This document shows positions 48,301-60,443 of a stretch of 64,000 nt of DNA, piece by piece. The translations under genes and the position numbers were made by a program. The first letter of the stretch is position 1, and each line of letters starts with the position of its first letter. Origin of the DNA: Effrenium voratum. Lineage: Eukaryota; Sar; Dinophyceae; Suessiales; Symbiodiniaceae. The stretch lies in the NCBI GenBank assembly GCA_963377175.1, contig CAUJNA010000480.1, positions 329,364-393,363 of the forward strand, written 5' to 3'. Under the pieces are notes generated by a model. It worked only from the letters and a program-made list of their open reading frames with translations, ran no database searches and was not told the origin of the DNA.

Positions 48301-50370
48301 TGTTCGGGGGAACGGATGACATGGAGTCGCCAATTCCCAAATTCCACGTTTCGGGGACCCACGCCCGGGTTCTAAACCGCCAGCTTCACCCAATGGCACT
48401 GGACTCGCCAAGGGGCTCTCGGCCCTGGCGCAACTGGCGGGCCAAACGCCGGGTGAAGAGGGCCTTGGTCTTCTTCAAGCCTCAGCCCAGTGGCCCTGGA
48501 AAGATTGGAAAGATCGGGGCTTCCTATACTGCTCCTTGCATATCACCCCCAGCACAACAGCCACAACTTGGCCAACAAGTGATGCGTAAACTGGCCTTAA
48601 GGGGACATATAGACACTCCTGAAAAAGGCCTACGTAACCATTGTCAGTGGGGAACCCGCCAAGCGAAAAGGGAAACTGGCTGCCACTGAACGGGAAAGGT
48701 GCAGTAGATCTGGCAAACAAACAACCCAGTGTGGTAAAAGGCATAGAGGGGCAAATCTGTCATGGTGTTTTGCGCGGTTTTCTTATTCATTTATTTTTGG
48801 CGGGGAGCAGCGCGACGTGGGTGCTTGAAGGGGTTGGGATCATGTCTAGATGCGCACGGTGTGACGGTATGATAGTATCGATGCCGGCTTCATGATTCAA
48901 GCTTTTGCCACGGTCCTCGCAAGTAGGTACGCTCAGCAAGAATGTCAAGCGCCAAGTCACACAAGTTGACGAATCTTAGTCTTAGCCTGGATCGCTGGCT
49001 GAGTGGCCAAGTTTTGTTTGGGACAAAATGCATTCCCAAAAAGTAGCAAGCCAGAAGCATGAAGCGAAGCACTTCGACTCCTGCCGCAGCCAGTGGCTGT
49101 GCCAAGGAGCGGTTCAAGGTCTTGCGCCCAGGACGGTGCAGGCGGTCTTTCACAGCGTACCTCGAAGCGGCAGCGTTTCAGGGGCGAAACTACTCCCCTG
49201 AAGATCCACACGGGAAGCCTTTTTAACAGGTCCGCCAAAAGGAGAATGATTCATCCAAAATGGTGGAAGAACACAACACCATTGTGCAAACCACCACTTG
49301 TAAAACAGTCCTGCTGGGCATTGTAAGCAAAGCCTGCAACTTGTAGGGCAGTAGGCGCACTGAAATTGGAGAGTCGATTGGCTAACAAGCGTGCGGCAGA
49401 TTTGGTTCAATGGGAAAGTGATCCCATCAGCCTTGGCAGCGTACAACATGTTGGTCTCAAGACGGCTTACACTCAGCCAAGCAAAGCAAAATACGATTGG
49501 TCCGCACAATGCCGGTCAAGATGGGCACAAGACAATGAAGGAACATTGCAGGAAGTCTGGAAAAGTCCAAACCAAAGCACATTCCTGCGAATGAGGACCA
49601 AACATGCAGGAGAAGACCCCTCTCAAAATTTGAGGAAAGTGCATGTCTAACTAGGATGTCTATAAAAAACCAGTGGGGACAAAATGCTTCATATCTCATG
49701 GTTGGTGTTATGCGGGCTCGAAATGTGGCTGCATGATCCAAGCGTGTGGCTTGTTCAGTTGACACTCAGAATGACTTATCATCCAAGATGGGACGACTCT
49801 GAATTCAAAATAACGTTCTGATGTCTAGCTCGGGCTCTGTCGCCGCGCAAGGCTCGTCACAGCAGTTTGGCAGGTTTTTGTTGGGTGCCCGGGGCCTATA
49901 CACTACACACACACACACGCCTACGCGAGTGCCTACGCAAAACCTTGGCAACTGCAAGGGGTGCCTACGCGCGTGTATTTGTGTCTTCCTTGCTTATGCG
50001 GATGGCTTGGTTGGCGGTTTTGCTACCTCGGGCTTTGTCTCTGCTGAGTCGCTCATTGCCCATCATCCTAGGCTTGTCTACTTGGGCGCCTACGCAGAAA
50101 AAAGACAATGATGCTCGCGAAATGCCTACGCGAGCCTACGCCCCCCAACCTAAATTGCCTACGTGAACATGATGCAGCTCCCTTTTGTACAAACCTCGGA
50201 TTCCAGAAAAAGAAAACAAACGCTGCCCAGTTGGTTTCAGATATCCCTGCGTATGCCCGTTCCAAGCCACTCAAACAATGGTTCACCAAGTGAATGCAAG
50301 TGCGCGACTCGCTGTTGAATTTCAGTTCCACCGTGCCTGCCATGAACATATGACGTAATTATTCACTCAT
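45340..50370. other. Long stretch without firm genes
   Basis: Weak candidates only: a minus-strand piece at about 45880-45990 (FEDFDPAVPFGSLLED) and a GC-rich plus-strand piece at about 48393-48480 (GTGLAKGLSALAQLAGQTPG). A (GA)n tract lies at about 48149-48168 and a G run at 47580-47590. Exon limits could not be set. Confidence 0.3.
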
Positions 50371-50561
50371 GGAGCCTTTTGGTAGTCTGCTAGATGCAAC
50401 CTCGTTGGCCGCCATTGCCTTTGCCAGCAAGGGGCCTTGGGCACCTTGGTGTCCTTTCGGAAAAAATGGAGGCGGGAAAGATTTGGGGAATAAAACATGA
50501 AACCAGTGGTATCCATCTTCAACCCAACTGCCCCAAAAGTACACCTATTGGCAGCTCACAC

Positions 50562-53500
50562 CTGCCGCCAAAGCGCACATAGGCGGGCAAGCGATTCTTC
50601 AGGGCCTCCATGCGGTAAACGTGGCGGATCTTCAGCTCCTGGTGCTTGGATCAGATTGCGGAACCCTTACATTCGGCAAAACACAAACCCTACCAAGTCG
50701 AGGGGCCTGTTGACTGGTGGCGAATGGGCACCTTTCTGTAATACCGATGTGGAATTCCCATCCTTCTGACTTCTTGGCCATTTTAAGGGGGTTCCTTGGT
50801 ATCACAACAAGTGGCCCTAAGATCCAGCTTCCACGAGCTACCTAGAGCTTGATAAGCCTGTAAATTGGTCGTGCCTTTGCAAAAAGACGGTGGTTCGCCT
50901 TGGGTATGCGGAAAAAGTTGCGTCATCTGGGAAAACATTGTGCTTTTGGAGGAACACCTCTATATAAATGGCCATTCTCCTGAGATGATTCCAAACCCAA
51001 TCTGAAATTCAATTTATTTGCTGCCGGTGCCGGGGGGGGTTCTGTTCGATTCCAAAAGCCTTGTTCTCAGACGGTGTAAGGCTCCAATCAGCCCCAGCCA
51101 GTCAAGCCTTGGCGGTTGGTGGATTTTGCAACTTTGTTGAGAAACAAGGGCGGTTCCTGCAGCAAACCCGTGCCAAACCCGTGGAAACCCGTATTTTCCC
51201 CGTAGCCCCAACGAAACACATCGTGTTTCAGCGTGATTGGGGGTTAGTACATTCCGCCAATAAACGCCTACACCTTTGTGAGTAGCATACTACCTGCTGC
51301 CAAACAAACGCCTGCACTTGGGTGGGTCGATTCCGGCAATGAACGGAACAATGAATCCCTGAAGCTTGAGCTTCGCTGACTTCTTGTAAGCCATTGCCAT
51401 TGGCTGCGAAATCGAGAGTCCGGCCAAACAAATAAACCATTCCCCCCCTCTTGGAATAATCGTCGGACAAAACAAACAAACAAACAAACAAACAAACAAA
51501 CTAACTAACTAGCAAATAAGCAAACAAGCAAACAAGCAAACAAAAACAAAAAACAAACAAACACATAAACACAAACAGAACCAAACATCCAACCAAACCA
51601 AACCAAACCAAACCAACCAACCAACCAACCAACCAACCAAAACATCCAACCAAACCAACCAACCAACCAAACAACCAACCAACCAACCAACCAACCAACC
51701 AACCAAACCAAACCAAGCCAAACCAAACCAAAACCAACCAACCAACCAACCAAACAAACCAAACCACACCAAACTAAACCAACCCAACCCAAACCCAACC
51801 AACTGACAAACAAACACACACATCAAACCAAAACCAAATAACCAACTAACCAACCAACCAAGTAAACAAACAATCAGCGGCATTTCATACCAACAAATGC
51901 CCACGTTCGGTGGTTCAGCCTCGCGAATCTTCATGTAGGCATCCAAATTCTTGGCCGCGAGCTTGTCCAGATATCTGCGCCTTCGGCACACCAGGCTGGT
52001 GAGCTTCATACGGCACCTGAGTCCATGGCTGGCATCCGAATAGAAAGCAAATGGAGAAACCAAATGGATTAGCCAGTGGAAGGCCAAGACCAAATGGGAA
52101 AACCAAATGGATACTTGTTCAAATAAAAGACCACATGGAGAACGACAGAAAGAGGACCAAATGGACAGCCCAGTAAAAGACCAAGTGACACATGGTGGTG
52201 GACTTGGAACATTGGAGCCGAAGCAAGAGAACCGAAACTTTAAAACCGTTGGCTCTAAGGACAGCAAAGCAACGTCTTGACACTCAACAACTGCCTTGCT
52301 CAGGGCCAAGGCCCAAGCACAGTGAGTGCCCAATTGCTCTTTGGCAAGTAAACTTGCCGTGTAGGGCAAGAACACGAAAAATGAATGCACCTACACTTGC
52401 AGCCATAGAAACTAGTAGTGCCTTGGCTTCAGCAACACAAATACCGTAAGGGTGCAGATTTTATTATTATTTTTTCGTCCGGGCCAGTAACATGTTGTAT
52501 TTTACAGCATTTTCTCGCGAAATTGCCGCATTTTACACTAGCCCGTCAACATCCCCAGCATCGTTCTCAACATCCCCCGCATGTCCGACCAACATCCCTA
52601 GCATCACCAACAAATCGTGGGTAACAAAATCGAAAAAATAGCTGGCGGGTTGACGGAATCAAAAAAAAAGATGATTCAAATAGGAGGGCATTTCAGTCCC
52701 TGTGTTAAAACAAACAAAAAAAGTAGCGGGGGGTTGGGGGGGCGGCAGCCTCCCCCATGATGCTCGCAGAAGTGATGATTCGAATAGGAGTGCAATTCAA
52801 TCTCTGCAAAAAGTCTAAAAAGTAGGGGGGCGGCAGCCCCTCCCCCCCATGATGTTTGAAGAAGTGTTGATTCAAATTGGGGGTGCAATTACTCTGCAAA
52901 CAATCTAAACAGTAGCGGGTGGGTTGGGAGGGGGGGGCAAGCCCCCCATGATGTCGGAAGAAGTGATGATTCAATCAGGGGTGCAATGATTAAAGAAAGG
53001 GTGCGATAGAATTTAAAAGGCAGCGGGAGGGTTGGCGGGGGTGGCTTCCCCTATGATGTTCGAAGAAGTGCATACATACAGACATACAGTACATGGATTA
53101 CACAGATTACAAAAAATATTGTATTTTGCAGCATGTTCTCGCGAAATTCGACGCTCGAAAAAGTGATGATTCAAATAGGCGTGCAATTCAATCTCTGCAA
53201 GAAATCTAAAAAGTAGCGGGGGGGTTGGGGGGGCGGCAGCCCCCCCATGATGTTTGAGGAAGTGTTGATTCAAATAGGGGTGCAATTACTCTGCAAACAA
53301 CAGTAGCCGGTGGGTTGGGGGGGGGCCTTCACCCCCATGATGTTCGAAGAAGTGATGATTCAAATAGGGAGGAACTGGTGATGCTGATGATGCGGGAAGC
53401 CAAATCCAAAAACCAATGAAAGGGTGCAAAAGCAAAAAAGCCCAGAGAGGAACTGTGAAAGCAGAGGAGGCGAAAAGCCAAAGCCGCCAAAAGCCGCCAA

Positions 53501-54914
53501 AAGCCGCCAAAAGCCGCCAAAAGCCGCATAAACTCAAAAGCCAAAACGCCACCAAAACCCGCATAATCCAACAAAAAGCCGAAAAGCCCAGAAGCCGAGA
53601 AGCCAAAAAGCCAAGAAGCCAAGAAGCCGAAAAGCCAAGAAGCCAAAAAGCCAAAAGAAAAAGAAAAATGAAAAAACACCTCCGTACCGTAATCACACTG
53701 ACATGCACTATGTTTGGTGCTCTTTGTGGCATCGCATGGCCAACTATGGACTGAGGGCAAATCTATATCCTTCCAGGAATTTAAGCTTCAACTCCAAGTT
53801 GGAAGCGCATGCCTTGTCTTCAAGTTTGGCCTGTCTGATCTCAAATGTGTTGTTTGATGTTGACTCGAATATGGTCAATACTCATGCTTCCCTTGCTGTC
53901 CCCCCCTAACCACACTTGTAAACCTGTGTTGCTTACAACGGCGGATTGAGCAAAGGGATATGTCTTGCACGATCTGCGGCCTTTCTGAATGTTGCTGCAG
54001 TCAACCGACGGAGTCGAAATTTCATGCATTGGGTCTATATAAAAACAGTCACATGCATTGGGCCTTAAAAACCCAATTATTGGCTGGGCCGTGGAATAAA
54101 CACTCCAAATGGATGAAGACTGCCCGCCCACCGGGGAGGCGCTTGTAGTCGCGCCGGAACTCCCGCATGTGAAGCACCATGTTGCGGATCCTGGCAAAAG
54201 CTTCCAGCATGGGAGGGAGGCCCTATTTTCCCCCCATGAAGAACTTGACTTAAATGTTTTGTACTTGTACGTCGGAATGTGCTGAATCACAGGTCCTCTC
54301 CGTGAGCACGGCGATCTGAACTTCAAGCCCTCCCTGATTGCCATCCTGGCAGTCAGCTCGTGTCTCTGTCTCTCTCTCTCTCTCTCTCTCTGTGTCTCTC
54401 TCTCTCTCTCTCTCTGTGTCTCTCTCTCTGTCTCTCTCTCTGTGTCTCTCTCTCTGTGTCTCTCTCTCTCTGTGTCTCTCTCTCTGTGTCTCTCTCTCTG
54501 TGTCTCTCTCTCTGTGTCTCTCTCTGTGTCTCTCTCTGTATGTCTCTCTCTGTATGTCTCTCTCTGTGTGTCTTTCTCTGTGTCTCTCTCTGTGTGTCTC
54601 TCTCCGTGTCTTGTTCCGAGCGCAGCGGATTCGAGACGAAACCAACATGTTGACGCAGTTTTGGAAGCTGCCACAAGGAAGGTTTTCGAAGAACGCTCAA
54701 CCCTCGCGATGGCAACATTGCTTGCTTGGCGTGCGTTCAGCCAAACACACATATCAAAATCCCTAAGGTTCACCACGAGACGATGGGATGCATGTGCACC
54801 ACGACAAGCCAGAATGTTTGGTACTAGTCCTTGCTAAGGCCTTTTTTCCCCATAGACGGCCCCTCCTTGGCCCACGTCTTGATGGCGTTCTTCTTCGCGA
54901 GGTAGAGCACATAC
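50562..54914 (-). CDS. uS15: Organellar-type ribosomal protein uS15, five exons (partial at both ends)
   Basis: Five minus-strand exons read in order as ribosomal protein S15. E1 54866-54914 ([13 protein letters not shown]), E2 54296-54345 ([17 protein letters not shown], the S15 TGSxEVQIALLTxRI region), E3 54143-54190 ([15 protein letters not shown]), E4 51920-52016 ([18 protein letters not shown] then DAYMKIRE, the S15 RRxLLDYL region) and E5 50562-50638 ([18 protein letters not shown]). All four junctions keep phase and reproduce S15 spacing. Donors are GA, GA, GC and GC (GT after E5); every acceptor is AG followed by G. S15 binds the central domain of the small-subunit rRNA; the bacterial-type sequence implies mitochondria or plastid. 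Targeting sequence and stop were not found; 50375-50440 may be the last exon. Introns hold the minisatellites at 51.5, 52.7 and 54.4 kb. Confidence 0.8.
51474..51860. repeat. (CAAA)n/(CCAA)n compound microsatellite
   Basis: C/A-only plus strand: CAAA units at the left, mixed CCAA and CCAAA in the middle, CCAAC at the right. It lies in the last identified intron of the uS15 gene, just downstream of the exon ending at 51920. Long WLVG frames here are repeat translations. Confidence 0.95.
52665..53380. repeat. ~90-100 bp minisatellite with long G runs
   Basis: About seven degenerate units, each with GATGATTCAAATAGGGGTGC, a CTCTGCAA-AATCTAAA segment, AGTAGCGGGGGGTTGGGGGG and CCCCCCATGATGTTCGAAGA. 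The G run and the following C run can fold back on each other. A foreign segment at 53080-53155 interrupts the array; its TTCTCGCGAAATT stretch matches 52510-52530. It lies in the intron between uS15 exons E3 and E4. Confidence 0.85.
53460..53665. repeat. GCCAAAA(GCC) decamer and related purine-rich repeats
   Basis: AAAAGCCGCC is repeated about five times at 53480-53528, then irregular AGAAGCCAAAAAGCC units run to 53660. The Lys/Ser/Gln-rich plus frame over it is a repeat translation. Confidence 0.8.
54361..54615. repeat. (TGTCTCTCTC)n microsatellite
   Basis: About 250 bp of TC repeats punctuated by TGTG at 10-14 bp spacing. It begins 15 bp upstream of the acceptor of uS15 exon E2, so this pyrimidine-rich strand on plus is a purine-rich intron end in the transcript. 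The long Arg/Glu and Leu/Ser frames are translations of it. Confidence 0.95.
54620..54735 (+). CDS. Weak plus-strand exon candidate
   Basis: The plus strand reads [20 protein letters not shown] then [15 protein letters not shown], an amphipathic helix with sensible composition. It sits in the intron between uS15 exons E1 and E2 on the opposite strand, so it would be a nested gene or simply chance. Low support. Confidence 0.2.
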
Positions 54915-55099
54915 CTTTTTGGCAACAAGGGGCAGCTGAACTCAGCTTGGCCCGCAACGCTAACATTTGGGGGGGTCGTGTTTTTTACGTCTTATTCCTT
55001 CAGTGCCCAAATGCAGAAAACACAGCATGTTCTTACAATGCACGCATTTGACCGCCACAATCGTTTTAACAGCCCAAAACGACCTGAAACGTTGCTAAC

Positions 55100-55330
55100 A
55101 CCACAAACATCACCAGTGGGCTGTTGGGTTTGAAGGGCCTAAGATGATTTAGCGTTGGTTTAGGGTGCGTTGGGGCTGGCTTAGGATTTGGTTTAGCGTG
55201 AATTTGGATTGGGTTATGGGTGCGTGTATGGTCCGGTCAATCTAGCTTGGCTTCAGGGTGGATATGAGCATTTTGCGGGGTTGGGTTTAGGGTGTAGGGC
55301 TGTGTTTACTTGGGGTTGGCTAGGGGAACA
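55100..55330. repeat. Degenerate G/T-rich, TTTAGGG-like tract
   Basis: Irregular GGTTTAGGGTGCG, GGCTTAGGATTTGG and GGGTTTAGGGTGTAGGG units. It resembles decayed interstitial telomere-type sequence, but the order is too irregular to call telomeric. A similar tract is at 60780-61015. Confidence 0.4.
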
Positions 55331-55882
55331 CCACAGCCACAGCCACCACCGGTGCAAGCGGCAACCTGCTGAGGCTGCTGCCGCCGCTTCCGGTCGGCCA
55401 ACGCGATCTACCAACATCTCAGCCACACTTCAACCAGCCAAACACTTACATCACACGCGTCCGTGGCGACACAGCCACAAACACCTGGATTTCATCAGCC
55501 GGACAAGCTTCTTTGGGAACCTACTCGAAGGGGCTCTGATGCAAGGGTTTTTGAATCTTTCTGGTGCAGATATCAGTGTCAATCACCAGTCATAGAAAAA
55601 TATTCCGCAGCTTTCAGCTAACCTCCAGCTTTTGGCTAGGTGCTGCTTGGAGGGATACAGCTTGTATGCGATCTGGCGCTTACTCGTGTCAGCTGCGTCC
55701 TCCGCGTACTGTTTGGCATACCTCGGGCGCAGCGCAACAAGATGGGCTTCGCCGGTTGCTCAGAAGTGCCAGGTGCGCAGGGCGGTTCCATGGCATGGGA
55801 ACAAGGACATGCACAGACACACACACACATGCATACACATATCAAAGTATCAACATATATGCACATATATATATATATACGC

Positions 55883-57357
55883 TAGCCCCCCTTGAAATAC
55901 TCAGGTGGTTGGCCAGAACTAACAAATGATTTGAGACTCTGAAAGGAACTGACAGGACGCACAACTCCGTGCAAATTCCAACCAAGCAGAAGTTAAGCTC
56001 AACGTTGACTAGTAGTTCCTCTTCTAACAGCTCGAAAGTCACATTGGCGTGCGCGAAGTGCACTTAAAGTCCCATTGGAGTATGCAAAGTGCACTTTGGC
56101 AGCTCCAGCTCGACAAGCACAACTGTTCAGCACAAACGTGCCTAGCAGCTCTACCATTTGGTGATTTTGGGCGGGAATTCAGCAAATCATCAACTTGACA
56201 AGGAACTCATTCCTACTTGCAACTGACACCCAAAATGAATATATAAAGTGTTTCATGTCCTTGCTCAGTTGCATTTACATGTTAACTCGTGTGTTGTGCA
56301 AAATTCCCTGTACATTCTAATCAGTCTGATAGATGTTTCAAAGCAACTATCTCAGTTGCGCGTTGCTTGTCTAGTTTGGTTCAACCATCGTCAAAAACAA
56401 CTATTGAAACTCAAGCATAGGAAATTTAAAACGCTTTCGAGGTCAAGCCAAATTCATGCTGAATGGTTGCAGTTTCTTGCGCGTTTCAAAAAACACAAAA
56501 ATGGACAACATAGCTATTGCCATGGCCAAATGAACTTGGAAGCACACTCAATTTCAAAACGGTGATTGTCCGTATCCAAGTCCATGTTTTTAATCACGAC
56601 AGACAAGTGCTTTCAAGCATAGATCTTATTGAATGCTGTAAACACGGCGCTTTTTCAGCATTTTCTCAGATCGCGTTGCCCTGGATCGAAGATCGAACAT
56701 ACAAGATTCCACAAACATATTTTTAGAACATCCTCCCTGCATTGAAGTTTGAAGATCTACCGTATTTTGTATTTGAGAGTCTTCCATCCTGGCCAGCCCT
56801 CAAGTCCACAAACAAACTGGAAAGGTGTCAAACAACATGCTCCCCCTTGGCCAAATGCAGGCAGTGCAAGTGCACATCCACAATTTGATTTTGTCAACGT
56901 GCGCTCCCGGTCTGCTTTTTGGATTCTTCAAACCCTCACTTAGTGTAATCCAGGATGTGGCACGTGCTGGAACATGCTGAAGATTGAGGATTCTCTGACA
57001 ACTCTTTATGGAATTCTTCACATGTGTGCTTAGGGAATCTCAGGCCACTTGTTGTGGCAATCTTCAAGTGCATCCTTAGGACAAACGAACATGTGCTAGC
57101 ACATCCTGGATGAAAAAATGAATCAGAGAATCTTCAATCTTCGATCTTCAATCCAGGATGTGCTAGCACATGCGCACCCTGGATTGCCCAAAGTACAGAA
57201 TTGAAGATTCCCAGAAAGAAATGTCAGAAAGTCTTCAATCTTCGATCCAGGATGCGCTAGCACGTGCCAGCACATCCTGGCTTGCACCAAGTACTGGTGC
57301 TAGAATTTAAGTCTAACAAAGGAGTGCTGTTTTAGAGCCTCATTTTTAGAAGCTGGA
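55883..57357. mobile_element. Internally deleted copy of the TIR element, one end lost
   Basis: Inverted relative to the element at 12873-17758. The terminus TAGCCCCCCTTGAAATACTC at 55883, next to (TA)n, matches the right TIR. About 55920-56570 follows the right arm, then the sequence jumps to the equivalent of about 13690 and follows the left arm, including GTGCTAGCAC at 57093-57102 and 57160-57169, to GAGCCTCATTTTTAGAAGCT at 57357. The last ~60 bp with the other TIR are missing. All genes of the longer copy are absent. This is a non-autonomous derivative, now end-truncated. Confidence 0.8.
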
Positions 57358-57359
57358 AA

Positions 57360-58860
57360 AGAAAACCCACCAATCGCTGGCCTTTCGCACTCCAATCGCG
57401 ACCACAGCGGGGCCAATCGTGGAGCAAACGTGATAACTTCTTCCCATCTTACCAGCAAACATGGATGTTACCCCAATCGCGGCCTTTCGCGATGTAGGCT
57501 TTACCAATCGCGCACGGCTAACAAGCCACCCGATTACAAACATGGAAAACACCACGAATTTGCGGTTGGTCCCCATACACACGTGTATAAGCAAACATGT
57601 ATGGACATGTCTCTAAATATCTATATATATATATGTGTGTGTATTCAGGTACAGTCAAACCTTATCGGTTTCATTTCACATTCTGCCAATCTGATGTAAC
57701 ATACATTCCAAACGTGGCTCCTACGCAGCTTCTATTTCAAATAAAGGCCGCCCGTCCCGTTAAAATAAACAATCAAGCGTGTTGCATACCAACTTGCTGC
57801 AATGATCTTCTATTTGAGTCGTTCCGCGCGGCACTCTGTTTGGAGCAAAGGTCTGTTTAACTGTGTTGACCTTGTATGTACCATCTGAGTGCGAACCAAC
57901 TCGAGCATCTCAGCGGTGCCGAGCATATGTTAGAATACGGGCAGTGTCTGTTTGCAAGCAGGGCTTGCATACCAACACTGAGCAGTCCCAAAATTGCACA
58001 AAACCCAACGGCGCTGCAACTGCCAATGATATGGCTTAAGTATCAAGGTCCGCGTGGTGTATGTGCGTCGTCGAAATTCCTTTCTGGGCAGGTCAGCTCT
58101 GCCCTAGGATAGGGCAAGCATTGGCTTTCAGAAGAAGCTGATGCTTGTGGCGGTGATGGATGCACGTCAAAGACATATGTTTGACATGACAGCCAACAGG
58201 CTCGGCATGTTAAAACAACATCTTCTGCTTGATTGGGGGTCGGTAAGCTTCAAACTGCGGGAAGTGCATCGAAAGCGATAACTATTACCTATGCTTTTGC
58301 CTAGCGCATGCTGAACATATTCTGTTTGCGCACTGGCACTGGCAAATGTGAAAATACAAAGTTTGATTTGCTTCAATAGTTTGTATTGTTTACTGAATAT
58401 GTGCATATATACATTGTATGTATATACATATTTGGGTTCATTGGCCCAGCGATCGGATCGCAACAAGTACCTGGGCTGAGAATTGTTCCCTTTCGAAATC
58501 ATCAAGGCGACGGCGAAATACGCCTCCGGACCTCAAAAATGGGATCATGCTCGCTCACTGAAAAGGTGCCCTGCTTTGCATGAATCCACAATTGTAGCAG
58601 AGCCGCCTGGATTGATGCACAACAGTGTCTCGCCCTGCCTATTTCGTCCAGTCATTTTTCTCAGGGGTTGTCATGTCTTCGTTGGTTTGTTTAAACATCA
58701 CCTTTTGGATGCCAACGTTGATTGAGTATTTTGTTGGCTGCTTGATGTTTCGTTGCCTTGAGTAAAAAGGGGAACACCTGCTTGGCTTGCTTGGGTTCAG
58801 GTGTCACTGAGGCAAGCTGCTCTCTGCACACTCACAATGAAAGTAATGTGTCCTACCTTG
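57360..58860. other. Sequence without firm genes
   Basis: CCAATCGCG recurs four or five times in 57365-57515. A short (TA)n(TG)n tract lies at 57617-57642. No supported exon. Confidence 0.35.
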
Positions 58861-58862
58861 TG

Positions 58863-58866
<4 letters not shown>

Positions 58867-58937
<71 letters not shown>
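58867..58937. repeat. (AC)n dinucleotide repeat
   Basis: About 71 bp of uninterrupted CA/AC. Confidence 0.95.
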
Positions 58938-58940
<3 letters not shown>

Positions 58941-59350
58941 ACAGCGGAACCTCTGAGTAGCAAAGTCAACCTAGCGAAGCGCAGGGCTTCATGGATCAAG
59001 CAATTGTTTGGCCAGCTGCTTCATCAAAGGGAAATACTAGCCTGCCAAGACTGCGAACCGGGTTCCAGCCAGGCAAGATGCCGCTCTGGCCAAAGCAAAC
59101 CGTAATTGAACATCATTCGCCGTCCGGAACGGAGTATCGCATGAGAAGAACCCTTCTTGCCACATAATGCAAGTTTGCGGGCAAAAGTGTCCACATATCA
59201 AAAGTAAGCCGCAAATTGAGGCAAGGTCAGATGCACTCAAGCTGGCAGAATTTTCACAACTGCCACCTGGGCACAAGAGCCTTGCCAAACTGCGCTGGTT
59301 GGATCTTCCAAGCAGCTAAAGGCTGGCCATGCGCCCAACGTCCCCCAAGC

Positions 59351-59656
59351 CTCTTCCACAGGCAAATGTCCAAGCGGCTCTTCTAACTCGGAAATGTCTA
59401 TGTCCTGGTCAAAGAAGGCTTTCAGCTTGTCGCCCTCGTCGGAAGATTTGGTACCATACCTCACCCATAAGCCGCAATTCTAGCCTGCTCGAAGCAAGCC
59501 ACTAGGAGCAAATTGGTCAATTAAGCCCTACATCCAGCTTGAAGCTTCTCCATTGAGCTTTCATCTGAGACACTCCTGGGACTTGCCCTTCTCCTGCATC
59601 TCTTTCTCCTCTTCTTCTTCCTTCTTCAAATCATCCAATGAACCCATAATCCCAGC
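59351..59656 (-). CDS. Two candidate exons of an acidic protein
   Basis: Minus-strand exon near 59587-59656 (MGSLDDLKKEEEEEKEMQEK) has an AAG acceptor and a GCAAGT or GA donor. Exon 59351-59459 (KSSDEGDKLKAFFDQDIDIS, then ELEEPLGHLPVEE) has a GAG acceptor and a GC donor. With the GA donor after CAGGA the two join in phase. Both are very acidic with clear protein-like composition. The family is not recognised. Confidence 0.45.
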
Positions 59657-60349
59657 CTTCCGGCTGCACTTCTTCCTGCCGCCGACTTACATGGAGGGTT
59701 GTCAAACATATGGACTCTTTTGGGATCCTGGGTGACATTTGTGTGGCTTCACTGCGAGACTTCAAGAGCGCAAGTTAATTGAAAACGATCTGTGCAACGC
59801 AACTCCCGCTTCACTGGAATGCTTGTCACAAGGCCCCATGCAGAGTCGGCCTGACAGTTGGTGCACTGAATCTACACATGGCTCCCGAACACGTCCTAAA
59901 AGCATGGCAGCCAAACCCCGCCATGAGCCGAACTCGTGCCTTCGAAGCAGGGTTCGTAAAAGCAAGGGCTTTTGAAAGCTGCCCTGCCCCCGGCAAAGTT
60001 TAAAGTGGAAAGCGCCCAGCGCCCGTGAGCTGCCTGGCATTGCCGCGGCTGGCAGCGAGAACCACCACCACACCACACCCGGCGACGGACGGCGCCACAC
60101 CACCTCCCCCAGCTGCAAGTCGCTGCGCCGAGGGAGCGGCAGGCGCAGTGCGGCTGGGGCTGCGCACCTTGGTCGACAAAACGGGCGCGCCACCAAGTTG
60201 TAGGTCTTCAAGGGTGCTGCTATGAAACCTTTTGGGACTGAACGCCAAACATGGCTGCCTGACAGGCTCAAGGCTGGGCTTCTGCACGATTGAAAGGACA
60301 AAGGCAAACTGCGCAAAGTTGCTTGTGAATTGCATGGCAGTGGCTAAAT

Positions 60350-60443
60350 CAGGAACCCCTTGAAGTTGGCGGCTTACTTTGACTACCGTCCGAAGAAGGA
60401 TTGGTCAAACAGCCTCAAATGGCTTGAGAGTTTGACACAAGGT
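60350..60443 (+). CDS. Candidate exon, unknown protein
   Basis: The plus strand after AATCAG reads AAYFDYRPKKDWSNSLKWLE then SLTQ before a GTAAGAAG donor; the frame also stays open through it to 60548. The aromatic and basic pattern looks protein-like. The strand is opposite to the neighbouring acidic exons. The family is not recognised. Confidence 0.4.

Noticed and set aside
51501..52390. 293-residue minus-strand frame
   Set aside because: Fusion of the genuine uS15 exon 51920-52016 with repeat translation and intron; not a single protein.
52665..53380. CRISPR-like spaced repeats
   Set aside because: Units are contiguous degenerate minisatellite copies without unique spacers, in a eukaryotic intron.
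53841..54776. 311-residue minus frame rich in ERDTERE and the Ser/Leu plus-strand frame
   Set aside because: Produced by the TGTCTCTC microsatellite; real exons here are the short uS15 ones in other frames.
55100..55330. Interstitial telomere (TTTAGGG)n
   Set aside because: Only isolated TTTAGGG words in irregular G/T-rich sequence; no tandem array.
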